A stretch of 64,000 bases of DNA, taken from positions 2,728,001 to 2,792,000 of the forward strand of contig NZ_PJNE01000001.1 of the NCBI RefSeq assembly GCF_002846495.1, given 5' to 3'. The translations under genes and the position numbers were made by a program. The first letter of the stretch is position 1, and each line of letters starts with the position of its first letter. Under the pieces are notes generated by a model, which worked only from the letters and a program-made list of their open reading frames with translations, had not been told where the DNA came from and did no database searches. The stretch is from Phycicoccus duodecadis (lineage in GTDB: Bacteria; Actinomycetota; Actinomycetes; Actinomycetales; Dermatophilaceae). Shown piece after piece: positions 34,823 through 43,216 of this stretch.

Positions 34823-35616
34823 GACTGCTCCTCCTGCGGGGCCCGGCGGGCGGCGCGGGCGGTGACGGCGTTGGTCGTCGCGCCGGTGATGGCGGCGATG
34901 ATCTCCTGACTGGTGGTGTCGGCGACGCGGAAGTCGCCGTTGTTGCGGCCGAGGCGGAGCACGGCCACGCGGTCGGCGACGGCCATCACGTCGGACATGT
35001 TGTGGCTGATGAGGATGACCCCGAGACCCTTCTCGCGCAGCCGCTCGACGAGGTTGAGCACCTCCGCGGTCTGGGCCACGCCGAGCGCGGCCGTGGGCTC
35101 GTCGAGCATCACGACCTTGGGCGCGCCGAGCAGCGAGCGGGCGATGGCCACGGTCTGGCGCTGTCCGCCCGAGAGGCTCGCGACGGGGATGCGAACGCTG
35201 GGGATCTTGGCGCTGAGCTCGCGCAGCAGCCGCCAGGACTCCTGCTCCATCGTGACCTCGTCGAGGGCGCGGCCGCGCAGCACCTCGTTGCCGAGGAAGA
35301 GGTTGCCGACGACGTCGAGGTTGTCGCACAGGGCGAGGTCCTGGAAGACGGTCGCGATGCCCAGGGCCTGTGCCTCCGACGGCGAGTGGATGGTCACCGG
35401 CGAGCCGTCGAAGACGACCTCGCCGCCGTCGGGCGAGTAGACGCCCGCGATGGTCTTGACCAGCGTCGACTTGCCGGCGCCGTTGTCGCCGACGAGGGCG
35501 ACCACCTCCCCCGCGGCCACGTCGAAGTCGATGTCCTTGAGGGCCTGCACCGCGCCGAAGCGCTTGGACACCCCGGTCATCGACAGCACGGGCGCCAGGG
35601 TCGTGGTGGTGCTCAC
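34819..35616 (-). CDS. Sugar ABC transporter ATP-binding protein, single-domain
   Basis: A 265-residue ATPase with Walker A VGDNGAGKSTLV, signature LSGGQRQTVAIARS, Walker B VVMLDEPTAAL and H-loop ILISHNMSD. Typical XylG/RbsA proteins carry two ATPase domains in about 500 residues; this one has a single domain, as in FrcA-like systems, and would act as a homodimer. GTG 35616 follows GAAGGAG by ten bases. It sits 80 bp after the binding protein, with a strong hairpin in between, and overlaps the permease start. Confidence 0.93.
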   Translation of the reverse strand: MSTTTTLAPVLSMTGVSKRFGAVQALKDIDFDVAAGEVVALVGDNGAGKSTLVKTIAGVYSPDGGEVVFDGSPVTIHSPSEAQALGIATVFQDLALCDNLDVVGNLFLGNEVLRGRALDEVTMEQESWRLLRELSAKIPSVRIPVASLSGGQRQTVAIARSLLGAPKVVMLDEPTAALGVAQTAEVLNLVERLREKGLGVILISHNMSDVMAVADRVAVLRLGRNNGDFRVADTTSQEIIAAITGATTNAVTARAARRAPQEEQS

Positions 35617-35651
35617 GGGTGGCTCACTCCTTCGTGAGGGGGAGGTGGTGA

Positions 35652-35685
35652 GTCCCCGGGCCGGCCTCGCGGCCGGCCCGGGGAC
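35652..35685 (-). terminator. Intercistronic hairpin in the sugar ABC operon
   Basis: A perfect 15-bp stem (GTCCCCGGGCCGGCC with its complement) and TCGC loop between the binding-protein gene and the ATPase gene. Such hairpins attenuate downstream transcription or protect the upstream mRNA end, giving an excess of binding protein. Confidence 0.75.
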
Positions 35686-35696
35686 GGGGGTGGTGC

Positions 35697-36794
35697 TCAG
35701 CTGATGCCGAGGGCGGTGCACGCCGTGGCGTACTCGGCGGTGCAGATGTCGGAGGCCTTGTAGAAGCCGTCGGCGATGATCGTGTCCTTGATGTTCTTCT
35801 TGGTCACGACCACGGGCTCGAGCAGGGTGGCGGGCACGCCCTCCTTGTCGGCCGCCGCGGCCGGCTTCTGCTTGTTGGCCAGGGCGATCGCGTTCTTGGC
35901 GGCGTCCTCGGCCTGGGGCTTGATGGCCTTGTAGATGGTCAGCGCCTGGTCGCCCGAGATGATCCGCTGGATGGCGGCGAGCTCGGCGTCCTGGCCGGTG
36001 ACCGGCGGGAGCGGGTTGACGCCGCCGCCCTTGAGCGCCGCGATGGCGCCACCGGCGGTGCCGTCGTTGGCCGCGTACACCCCGACGAGGTTGCCCTTGA
36101 CGGTGCCGACCTGGCCCTCCATCCACGCCTGGGCCTTGTCGGGGCTCCAGTCGGGGGTGTCGTACTCGGCCTTGATGGTGTACCCGCTGGCGTCGAGGAC
36201 GCTGTGCGCGCCCTTCTTGAAGTCGGCGGCGTTGGCGTCGGTGGGCGAGCCGTTGATCATCACGATGTCGCCGCTGGTCTTGCCGTTGGCCTTCATCGCG
36301 TCGACCAGGCCCTGCCCCTGCAGCTGGCCGACCTTCTGGTTGTCGAACGAGACGTAGTAGTCGGAGCCGGCCACGAAGCGGTCGTAGGCGATGACGGGGA
36401 TGCCCTGCGACTTGGCGTTGTTGACGATGGTCGCGGCCGACTTGCCGTCGACGGCGTCGAGGACCAGGACGTTGGCGCCCTGGGTGATGGCGGCCTCGGC
36501 CTGCTGCTGCTGCTTGGCGGCGTCCTGCTCGGCGTTGCTGTAGAGGACCTCGCAGTCGGCGCAGGCGGCCTTGACGGCGGCCTCGAACATCGGCTTGTCG
36601 AAGGCCTCGTAGCGGGCGGTCTTGTTCTCGGGGAGGAGCAGGGCGATCTTCTGCGCACCGCCACCGCCCGAGCCGGAGGCCGCGCCGGAGCTCGACCCCC
36701 CGGAGGACGAGTCGCTGCCACAGGCCGCCAGGCCCGTCGCGGTGAGGCCGAGCGCGACGACGGCGCCGGCGATCCGGGTGAACCGAGTGGTCAT
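35697..36794 (-). CDS. Sugar-binding lipoprotein (XylF-like)
   Basis: A 365-residue periplasmic-binding-protein-like lipoprotein. Lipobox GLAAC (Cys about 25) follows the signal peptide; a Ser/Gly-rich linker (about 27-46) leads to KIALLLPENKTARYEAFDKP, VLVLDAVDGKSAATIV and VIAYDRFV, typical of xylose and related sugar-binding proteins. C-terminal cysteines (DICTAEYATAC) may pair. CAGGAGAG lies four bases before ATG 36794. It is the first gene of the importer operon, downstream of the ROK regulator and its dyads. Xylose is the likeliest substrate by similarity; no xylose isomerase is in the window. Confidence 0.92.
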   Translation of the reverse strand: MTTRFTRIAGAVVALGLTATGLAACGSDSSSGGSSSGAASGSGGGGAQKIALLLPENKTARYEAFDKPMFEAAVKAACADCEVLYSNAEQDAAKQQQQAEAAITQGANVLVLDAVDGKSAATIVNNAKSQGIPVIAYDRFVAGSDYYVSFDNQKVGQLQGQGLVDAMKANGKTSGDIVMINGSPTDANAADFKKGAHSVLDASGYTIKAEYDTPDWSPDKAQAWMEGQVGTVKGNLVGVYAANDGTAGGAIAALKGGGVNPLPPVTGQDAELAAIQRIISGDQALTIYKAIKPQAEDAAKNAIALANKQKPAAAADKEGVPATLLEPVVVTKKNIKDTIIADGFYKASDICTAEYATACTALGIS

Positions 36795-36846
36795 GTGTCT
36801 CTCCTGGGTCATGACGTCCGCAGCCACTCTGGTGCGGTCGGTGCAG

Positions 36847-36894
36847 TCAACTCCGTTCACGGCTTGACGTCAAGCCTTGAATACAAGGAGTTGA
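36847..36894. promoter_or_regulatory. Nested operator dyads before the sugar-binding protein gene
   Basis: Three dyads overlap: TCAACTCC (36847-36854) with GGAGTTGA (36887-36894); a perfect 16-bp palindrome GGCTTGACGTCAAGCC (36861-36876); and CCTTG-AATA-CAAGG (36875-36888). They share a CTTGA-like half site. This is the probable binding site of the ROK regulator encoded just upstream. Confidence 0.65.
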
Positions 36895-36916
36895 GACAAC
36901 GATTCGATCACGACGC

Positions 36917-38107
36917 TCACTGGAGGGTCAGCGACGCCCGGTCGGCGTCCTCGCGCAGCTGGTCGGCCAGGGTGAGGGCGCCGCGCACGTCGGCCTCCTC
37001 GGGTGCCAGCGCGCCGACCCGCACCTCGACCGACGCCGCCGCGCTCGGGATGGCGCAGCGCTCGATGGCCTCGCGCATGGGGCCCAGCACGAGCTCGCCG
37101 ACGCGGGCGACCTGCCCGCCCAGGGCGACGACCTCGGGGTTGAGCAGGTTGACCACTCCGGCCAGCGCGACCCCGAGGTGGCGGCCCGAGTCCTCGAGCA
37201 CCCGGCGGCATCCGGGGTCGCCGTCGAGGGCACGCGAGATGACGTCCCGGAAGGTGAGCGTGCCATGGGTCGGACGCAGCGCCGCGAGCACGGCCCGGGC
37301 CCCCACGAAGGTGTCGAGACAGCCGCGGTTGCCGCACCGGCAGACCGGCCCGTTCTCGTCGATGGTGACGTGGCCGATCTCGCCGGCGGTGCCCGCACTC
37401 CCCCGGAACAGCTCGCCGCCGATGATGAGGCCGGCCCCGACCCCGTACGACACCTTGAGGAAGACCCCGGTCGAGACTCCCTGCAACGCACCGAGTCTCG
37501 CTTCGCCGAGGGCGGCCAGGTTGGCGGTGTTCTCGAGGCGCACCGGCACCTGCACCGCATCCTCCATGGCGGCGGCCACCGCGATGCCCTGCCACCCGGG
37601 CAGGATCCCCTCGGAGCCCACCTGACCCGAGACGGTGTCGATCGGGGCGGGCAGCCCGACCACGAGCGAGCGCAGGCCCCCCATCCCCTGCCCGGTGGCC
37701 TCGACGAGCTCCTGGACCAGGCGCGCAGCGCGGGACATCCCCTCGTCGGCGGCATGGTCGGCCGGGAGGGGCATCCGGCGCTGGCTCACGATGTCGCCCG
37801 GCCCGGTGGCCACGGCGACCCGGATGTCGCGGTCGCCGAACACCGCGGCCGCCAGCAGCCCCTCGCTGGTGGCGGCCGAGACCTGGGTGGCGCGGCGGCC
37901 GTTGCGGATGCTCGGGCGCAGGTCGACCATCCCGGCGACGTCGAGCTCCTTGACGAGGTTGGAGACGGTGGCGGCGGACAGGCCGGTGACGCCGGCGATC
38001 TCGACCTGGGTGAGCGCCCCGTGCTCGCGCACGGCGTCGAGGACCCGCAGGCGGTTCATCTCCCGGAGGGACGCCTGCGAGCCCGGCGCCGCACTCGTTG
38101 GGTTCAC
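36917..38107 (-). CDS. ROK-family transcriptional regulator (XylR/NagC type)
   Basis: A 396-residue repressor: N-terminal winged helix (MNRLRVLDAVREHGALTQVEIAGVTGLSAATVSNLVKEL, residues about 18-57) followed by a ROK sugar-kinase-like domain with GEIGHVTIDENGPVCRCGNRGCLDTF, the zinc-binding His/Cys cluster. An intact DGNH-like kinase Asp is not evident, as expected for regulators. It starts at GTG 38107, placed six bases after TATCTT, so leaderless. It precedes the XylF-like importer operon on the same strand and is its likely repressor. Confidence 0.92.
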   Translation of the reverse strand: MNPTSAAPGSQASLREMNRLRVLDAVREHGALTQVEIAGVTGLSAATVSNLVKELDVAGMVDLRPSIRNGRRATQVSAATSEGLLAAAVFGDRDIRVAVATGPGDIVSQRRMPLPADHAADEGMSRAARLVQELVEATGQGMGGLRSLVVGLPAPIDTVSGQVGSEGILPGWQGIAVAAAMEDAVQVPVRLENTANLAALGEARLGALQGVSTGVFLKVSYGVGAGLIIGGELFRGSAGTAGEIGHVTIDENGPVCRCGNRGCLDTFVGARAVLAALRPTHGTLTFRDVISRALDGDPGCRRVLEDSGRHLGVALAGVVNLLNPEVVALGGQVARVGELVLGPMREAIERCAIPSAAASVEVRVGALAPEEADVRGALTLADQLREDADRASLTLQ

Positions 38108-38113
38108 GCGCCA

Positions 38114-38119
38114 AAGATA
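38114..38119 (-). promoter_or_regulatory. Leaderless -10 box for the ROK regulator
   Basis: TATCTT on the minus strand, six bases before GTG 38107; the surrounding AAAGATAA is an AT-rich island. Confidence 0.55.
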
Positions 38120-38216
38120 AGGGAGCCGGGCCCCTGGCGGAAGCACCACGGCCGCGCGCGCTGCGGTCACAGCGGGGGGGCGCGCCGTTCGACGGGCGGA
38201 ACGGGCCGCCCCGCCC

Positions 38217-38222
38217 TAGCGT
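38217..38222 (+). promoter_or_regulatory. Probable -10 of the lipase gene
   Basis: TAGCGT about 36 bp before ATG 38258, giving a leader of some 29 bases that contains GAGAGG (38247-38252). Confidence 0.4.
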
Positions 38223-38257
38223 GTGGCCACCCAGACCCCCTGCTCTGAGAGGTTCCC

Positions 38258-39322
38258 ATGCCCCGACGCCGTGCCATGGCCGCCGCCGCCCTCGGGTCGG
38301 CCGCCGCGCTCGTCCTCCCGCTCGCCCCCGCGCAGGCCGCGGCGCCGTCCTACGTGGCGTTGGGCGACAGCTACTCGTCGGGGACCGGGACCCGCGACTA
38401 CCTCGCCGACGGCACGTCGTGCCTGCGCTCGGCCTACGCCTACCCCTCGCTGGTGGCGGCGGCCCGGGGCTACGCCCTGAACCTGCGGGCCTGCTCGGGG
38501 GCGAAGGTCGCCGACGTCACGACGACCCAGCTGGCGGCGCTCTCGGCCTCGACCGCGTACGTCTCGATCTCGGTGGGCGGCAACGACGCCGGGTTCGCGG
38601 ACGTGCTGACCGAGTGCGCGCAGCCGGGCTGGATGAGCGACTGCAACGGCGCGGTCGACGACGCCCAGTCGTTCATCCGGTCGACCCTGCCGAGCCGGCT
38701 GGCGACGCTGTACTCGAGCATCCGCGCCAAGGCGCCGAACGCGCGCGTCACCGTCGTGGGGTACCCGCGGATCTTCGACGGTGAGGACTGCAACGCCTTC
38801 ACGTGGTTCTCCCCCACGGAGGAGAGCCGGCTGAACGCGACCGCCGACCTCGTGAACTCGGTGACGGCCCAGCGCGCGGCGGCCGCGGGCTTCTCGTTCG
38901 CCAACCCGACTGCGCGCTTCGTCGGCCACGCGGTCTGCGACAGCCCCGAGTGGATCAACGGCCTCTCGAACCCGATCGTCGAGTCCTACCACCCCAAGAA
39001 GGAGGGCCACGCGTACGGCTACGCGCCCACCGTGTCGCCCTACCTCACCGGGGCGACCCTGCGCGTCACAGCCGGAGTGCTGCGCACCGCGGCCGCCGAC
39101 ACGGACCGGCTGACCACCCAGCAGCGGGGCTACGCGGCGCTCGACCGCCGCATCCGGCCCGAGACCGTCGCGGTGCCCGACCTGCACAGCGCGCGCGCCC
39201 TCGCGGCGGCCGCGCGCATCGGCCTCGACGTCGACGACCGGGCCGCGGTCGACGCCGCCGACCGCACGGCCTCGGCGCGCCAGGCCGCCGAGCACCGGGC
39301 CCGCGCGGGGGCGGCCGGCTGA
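38258..39322 (+). CDS. Secreted SGNH/GDSL-family lipase/esterase
   Basis: A 354-residue secreted hydrolase. Signal peptide MPRRRAMAAAALGSAAALVL..., cleavage near AQAAAPS (about residue 28). Block I VALGDSYSSG holds the nucleophile Ser, block III SVGGNDAGF the oxyanion residues, and block V ESYHPKKEGH the catalytic His. Six cysteines before residue 230 probably form disulfides, as in Streptomyces-type GDSL lipases. A C-terminal Ala/Arg-rich helical tail of about 90 residues is added. It has its own leadered promoter. Confidence 0.92.
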   Translation: MPRRRAMAAAALGSAAALVLPLAPAQAAAPSYVALGDSYSSGTGTRDYLADGTSCLRSAYAYPSLVAAARGYALNLRACSGAKVADVTTTQLAALSASTAYVSISVGGNDAGFADVLTECAQPGWMSDCNGAVDDAQSFIRSTLPSRLATLYSSIRAKAPNARVTVVGYPRIFDGEDCNAFTWFSPTEESRLNATADLVNSVTAQRAAAAGFSFANPTARFVGHAVCDSPEWINGLSNPIVESYHPKKEGHAYGYAPTVSPYLTGATLRVTAGVLRTAAADTDRLTTQQRGYAALDRRIRPETVAVPDLHSARALAAAARIGLDVDDRAAVDAADRTASARQAAEHRARAGAAG

Positions 39323-39323
39323 C

Positions 39324-39360
39324 CCCGCCGTGGCGGGCGGCCGGGGCTCAGGCCCCGGCC
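39324..39360. terminator. Two hairpins between convergent lipase and SorC genes
   Basis: CCCGCC-GT-GGCGGG (39324-39337) and GGCCGGGGC-TCAG-GCCCCGGCC (39339-39360). The loop of the second holds the stop codon of the SorC-family gene. Confidence 0.7.
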
Positions 39361-40295
39361 GCGCGCAGCAGCTGCTGGGCCAGCGACCGGTCGGTGACGA
39401 GCGTGGCCACCCAGCCCCCCAGCAGGAAGGCCCGGGTGACCGCGAGCTTCTCGACGCCGGTGGCCAGCGCGATGACCTCGCGCGGGGCGCGCAGCTCGTC
39501 GGCGGTGACGGTCAGCATCCGACGCGTCAGCCCGGTCTCGACGGCCGCACCGTCGGCGTCGACGAACACCCCGAGGGCCTCACCGACCGCGCCGGCGGCA
39601 GCGACCTCGGCGCGCACGGGCTCGGGCACCACGTCGTGGATGGTCGAGTGGCCGGCCCGCCAGGCCCCGAGGCTCACGACCGCCACCGTGACCCGCGCGA
39701 CCTCGGCCTGGGCGGCCGCCACGGCGGGCTGGCGGCGCATGGTGACCGCGCTCTCGGCGTCGTCCAGCACGAACGGCGCGTAGTACAGGTGGGCCGGCAC
39801 GCCGGTGAGGGCCGCGGCGGCGCGCACGACGTCGACGGGCGTGTGCTCGCCGTCGATGACCATGGACCCGCTCAGCTGCACGACCGGCACCGGCGGGAGG
39901 GAGGGCAGCGCCTGCACCATCGCGCTGACCGTGCGCGCCCACGGCAGGCCGAGGACGTCGCCCTCGCCCACGACGTCGAGCAGCAGCTCCGCCGCCGCAG
40001 CGCCCACCCGGGCGCGGCGCAGGCCGGGCTCGTCGGGGCAGTCGACCACCACGCAGCGCCGCAGCCCGTAGGCATCGCGCAGCCGCGCCGAGAGCTCGCT
40101 GTCGACCCCGCTCCGGTCGACGATCTCGATCCGCACGATGCCGCTGGTGCGGGCGGCCTCGAGCAGCCGGGCCACCTTGAAGCGGCTCATGCCGAGCGCG
40201 CCCGCGATGTCGACCTTGCTCTCGCCCGCCAGGTAGTGCCGGCGCGCGACCTCCGCGGCCAGCACGGCGTCCGGGGCGCGCAGGGTGTCGCTCAC
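39348..40295 (-). CDS. SorC/DeoR-type sugar-binding transcriptional regulator
   Basis: A 315-residue SorC-family protein. N-terminal helix-turn-helix (ESKVDIAGALGMSRFKVARLLEAARTSGIV, about residues 25-54) and a large sugar-phosphate-binding domain (CVVVDCP, GLPWARTVSAMVQALP, VVQLSGSM). Divergent from xylulokinase and most likely its regulator; effector would be a pentose or pentitol phosphate. GTG 40295 is preceded by GAGAGG at nine bases. Confidence 0.9.
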   Translation of the reverse strand: MSDTLRAPDAVLAAEVARRHYLAGESKVDIAGALGMSRFKVARLLEAARTSGIVRIEIVDRSGVDSELSARLRDAYGLRRCVVVDCPDEPGLRRARVGAAAAELLLDVVGEGDVLGLPWARTVSAMVQALPSLPPVPVVQLSGSMVIDGEHTPVDVVRAAAALTGVPAHLYYAPFVLDDAESAVTMRRQPAVAAAQAEVARVTVAVVSLGAWRAGHSTIHDVVPEPVRAEVAAAGAVGEALGVFVDADGAAVETGLTRRMLTVTADELRAPREVIALATGVEKLAVTRAFLLGGWVATLVTDRSLAQQLLRAAGA

Positions 40296-40389
40296 GGCGT
40301 CCGTCCTCTCACCGGACCCGGTGCGAGAGAGGCACCCGACGCGGGGTGCGGGTCGCGAGGCGCGGCCGGGTCCGGGCCGCGCATCACCT

Positions 40390-40424
40390 GAGCGGATTGT
40401 CCCTCTTCCGAGCGGACGAGGGCA
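40390..40424. promoter_or_regulatory. Candidate SorC operator between sorC-like gene and xylB
   Basis: GAGCGGA occurs at 40390-40396 and 40410-40416, exactly 20 bp apart, and TTGTCCCTC (40398-40406) faces GAGGGCAA (40418-40425) as an inverted repeat. Confidence 0.45.
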
Positions 40425-40488
40425 ACGTCGTCCCGGAAGGACTGACAGGATGACCGTGGCAGTGCCGCCCACACCCGAAGGACCTCCG

Positions 40489-41901
40489 ATGACCGACCGC
40501 CCCCTCGTCGCCGGCGTCGACACCTCCACCCAGTCGTGCAAGGTGGTGGTGTGCGACGCCACGACCGGGGAGGTCGTGCGCACCGGCCGTGGCACCCACC
40601 CCGACGCCACCGAGGTCGAGCCCGCGCGCTGGTGGGATGCGTGGCAGGCGGCCACGGCCGGGGGGCTGCTCGACGGCGTCGGGGCGCTGGCGGTCGGCGG
40701 TCAGCAGCACGGGATGGTCCTGCTGGACGAGAGGGACGAGGTGGTCCGCCCCGCCCTGCTGTGGAACGACACCCGCTCGGCCGGTACCGCCCGCGACCTG
40801 GTCGACGAGCTCGGCGGCCCCCAGGCCTGGGCCGACGCGGTGGGCATCGTGCCGCTGGCGGCCATCACCGCCGCCAAGGTGCGCTGGGTGCGTGACACCG
40901 AGCCCGCCTCGATGGAGCGCGCCACCCGGGTGGTCCTCCCCCACGACTGGCTGACCGGCCGCATCCTCACCGACGGCGGGGGCTTCGAGGGCTGGACGAC
41001 CGACGCCGGCGACGCGTCGGGCACCGGCTGGTTCGATGCCGCCACCCGCGAGTACCGCCCCGACCTGCTGCGACTGGCCGCCGGGCGCGACCTGGGGCTC
41101 CCCCGGGTCGCCGGCCCGGCCGAGGTGGTGGGCCGCACCCGCGACGGGATGGCCCTCGCCCCCGGCACCGGCGACAACATGGGCGCCGCGCTCGGCCTCG
41201 GGCTGGGGCGCGGCGACGTCGTGGTCTCGCTCGGCACCAGCGGCACGGCCTTCGCCCGCCACGACCGGCCGACCGCCGACCCCAGCGGCTTCGTGCAGTC
41301 CTTCGCGGATGCCGAGGGCGGCTTCCTGCCCCTGGTCTGCACCCTCAACGCCGCGCGGGTGCTGACCTCGGGCGCGGCGATGCTCGGGGTCGACCTCGCC
41401 GGGCTCGACGACCTGGCCCTCGCGGCCGACCCGGGGGCCGGTGGGCTCACCCTGCTGCCGTTCCTCGACGGCGAGCGCACGCCCAACCTGCCCGACGCCA
41501 CCGGCTCCCTGCACGGCCTCACCCGCGCCAACGCCACCCCCGAGAACCTGGCCCGCGCCGTGGTCGAGGGGATGCTGCTGGGGCTGGCGAGCGCCGTCGA
41601 CGCCGTGCGCGACCGCGCCGGCTGCCCGGTCGAGCGGGTCCTGCTCATCGGCGGTGCGGCCGCGTCGCGGGCCGTGCGAACCGTCGCGCCCGACGTCCTC
41701 GGGGCGCCGGTGGCGGTGCCGGAACCCGGTGAGTACGTCGCGGTCGGGGCCGCGCGCCAGGCCGCCTGGGCACTGGCCGGTGGTGACGCTCCCCCGGCGT
41801 GGCCCGTCGCGGTCGAGGCCACCGTCGAGCCGCGCGAGCCCGAGCGCGGCGCCGAGCTGAGGGCCCGCTACGCCGACGTCCTGCGCGCCGCCCATCCCTG
41901 A
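40489..41901 (+). CDS. xylB: Xylulokinase
   Basis: A 470-residue FGGY-family kinase. ATP/phosphate loops: LVAGVDTSTQSCKVVV at the N-terminus, VSLGTSGTAFA and LIGGAAASRAVR. The substrate side has QQHGMVLLD, and the catalytic Asp in GDNMGAAL. It phosphorylates D-xylulose to xylulose 5-phosphate. The start is ATG 40489 (GAAGGA six bases upstream); an in-frame ATG at 40450 with its own GAAGGA would add 13 residues. No isomerase or polyol dehydrogenase is adjacent, so xylulose may come from elsewhere in the genome. Confidence 0.92.
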   Translation: MTDRPLVAGVDTSTQSCKVVVCDATTGEVVRTGRGTHPDATEVEPARWWDAWQAATAGGLLDGVGALAVGGQQHGMVLLDERDEVVRPALLWNDTRSAGTARDLVDELGGPQAWADAVGIVPLAAITAAKVRWVRDTEPASMERATRVVLPHDWLTGRILTDGGGFEGWTTDAGDASGTGWFDAATREYRPDLLRLAAGRDLGLPRVAGPAEVVGRTRDGMALAPGTGDNMGAALGLGLGRGDVVVSLGTSGTAFARHDRPTADPSGFVQSFADAEGGFLPLVCTLNAARVLTSGAAMLGVDLAGLDDLALAADPGAGGLTLLPFLDGERTPNLPDATGSLHGLTRANATPENLARAVVEGMLLGLASAVDAVRDRAGCPVERVLLIGGAAASRAVRTVAPDVLGAPVAVPEPGEYVAVGAARQAAWALAGGDAPPAWPVAVEATVEPREPERGAELRARYADVLRAAHP

Positions 41902-41923
41902 GCCGCGGGGGTCGCGGCGCCAC

Positions 41924-41929
41924 TAGGTT
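41924..41929 (+). promoter_or_regulatory. Leaderless -10 box for the saccharopine dehydrogenase-like gene
   Basis: TAGGTT, six bases before ATG 41936. Confidence 0.5.
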
Positions 41930-41935
41930 GGTCCG

Positions 41936-43216
41936 ATGACCGACGCGCCTCGCGAGCTCGACATCGTCCTCTTCGGAGCCACCGGCTTCGTGGGTCGCCT
42001 CACCGCCGCCCACCTGGCCGAGCAGGCACCGGCCGGGATGCGCATCGGCCTGGCCGGGCGCTCCCGCGAGCGCCTCGAGACCGTCCGCACCGAGCTGGGC
42101 TGGGCGGCCGCCGACTGGCCGGTCATCGTCCTCGACGCCCTCGACCAGGACGCGGTGGCCGACCTCGCCGCCCGGGCCCGGGTCGTGGTGACCACGGTCG
42201 GCCCCTACGCCCGGCTGGGCCTCCCCCTGGCCGCCGCCTGCGCCGCCGCGGGCACGCACTACTGCGACCTCACCGGCGAGGTGCTCTTCGTGCACCGCAG
42301 CGTCGCGGCCCACCACGAGCCCGCGATGCTCAGCGGCGCCAAGGTCGTACACGCCTGCGGCTTCGACTCGGTGCCGAGCGACCTCGGGGTGCTGCTGTGC
42401 GCCGACGCCGCCCGGGCCGACGGCGCCGAGCTGGGGTCGACCCGGCTGGCGGTGCGCTCGATGAAGGGCGGCTTCAGCGGCGGCACCATCGACTCGGCGC
42501 GCACCCAGGCCATCGAGATGCGGGCCGACCCCACCACCCGCCGTATCGCCGGCGACCCGTGGGCGCTTGCCGAGGGCGGCCGGCCGCCACGGCCGCCCCG
42601 CGGGTCCGCCCCCCGGCGCCGTGGCGTCGCGGCCCTGGCCGGCCGGGTCACCCAGGCCTCGCCGGTGCGCCGCGACCCCGACAACGCGCACTTCACCGGG
42701 CCGTTCGTGATGGCCGCCTTCAACACGCGCGTGGTCGCCCGGTCGGCCTCGCTGCTGGGCTACGGCAGCGGCTTCCGTTACACCGAGTACTCCGACTACG
42801 GCCCGGGGGCCAAGGGCGCCGTGACCGCCGGCGTGGTCTCGGCCGGGTTGCTCGCCGGCGTCGCCGGGATGGCGTTCCGTCCCACCCGGGCGGTGCTCGA
42901 CCGCCTCCTGCCGGCCCCCGGCGAGGGCCCGAGCGAGGACGCCATGCGCGCGGGGCGCTTCCGGATGGTCGTCACGGCGGCCGCCAGCAACGGCTCGCGC
43001 TACCGCGCCACCGTCGCGGCGCCCTACGACCCCGGGTACTCGGGCACCGCCATCATGCTCGGCCAGTCGGCGCTGGCCCTGGCACAGGACGACGCCGGGC
43101 TGCCCGCCGCCACCGGCGTCCTGACGCCGGCGACGGCCCTCGGGATGCCGTTGGTGCACCGGCTGCGGGCCCACGGCTTCACCCTCGAGGTCGAGCGCCT
43201 CCCCGCGACGAGCTGA
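41936..43216 (+). CDS. Saccharopine dehydrogenase-like oxidoreductase (trans-acting enoyl reductase type)
   Basis: A 426-residue NAD(P)-binding protein. VLFGATGFVGRLTAAHLAEQ is the Rossmann loop, followed by TTVGPYARLGLPLAAACA, GTHYCDLTGE and HACGFDSVPSDLG. These are the segments of the family that includes mycobacterial trans-acting enoyl reductase Rv2953. A hydrophobic helix near residues 295-315 may touch the membrane. The substrate is unknown. Its 3' end overlaps the convergent flavoprotein gene by 38 bp. Confidence 0.87.
   Translation: MTDAPRELDIVLFGATGFVGRLTAAHLAEQAPAGMRIGLAGRSRERLETVRTELGWAAADWPVIVLDALDQDAVADLAARARVVVTTVGPYARLGLPLAAACAAAGTHYCDLTGEVLFVHRSVAAHHEPAMLSGAKVVHACGFDSVPSDLGVLLCADAARADGAELGSTRLAVRSMKGGFSGGTIDSARTQAIEMRADPTTRRIAGDPWALAEGGRPPRPPRGSAPRRRGVAALAGRVTQASPVRRDPDNAHFTGPFVMAAFNTRVVARSASLLGYGSGFRYTEYSDYGPGAKGAVTAGVVSAGLLAGVAGMAFRPTRAVLDRLLPAPGEGPSEDAMRAGRFRMVVTAAASNGSRYRATVAAPYDPGYSGTAIMLGQSALALAQDDAGLPAATGVLTPATALGMPLVHRLRAHGFTLEVERLPATS

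Noticed and set aside
43179-43216. Frameshift or misassembly at the 38-bp convergent overlap
   Set aside because: Both proteins have normal family lengths and ends; similar overlaps recur in the window.
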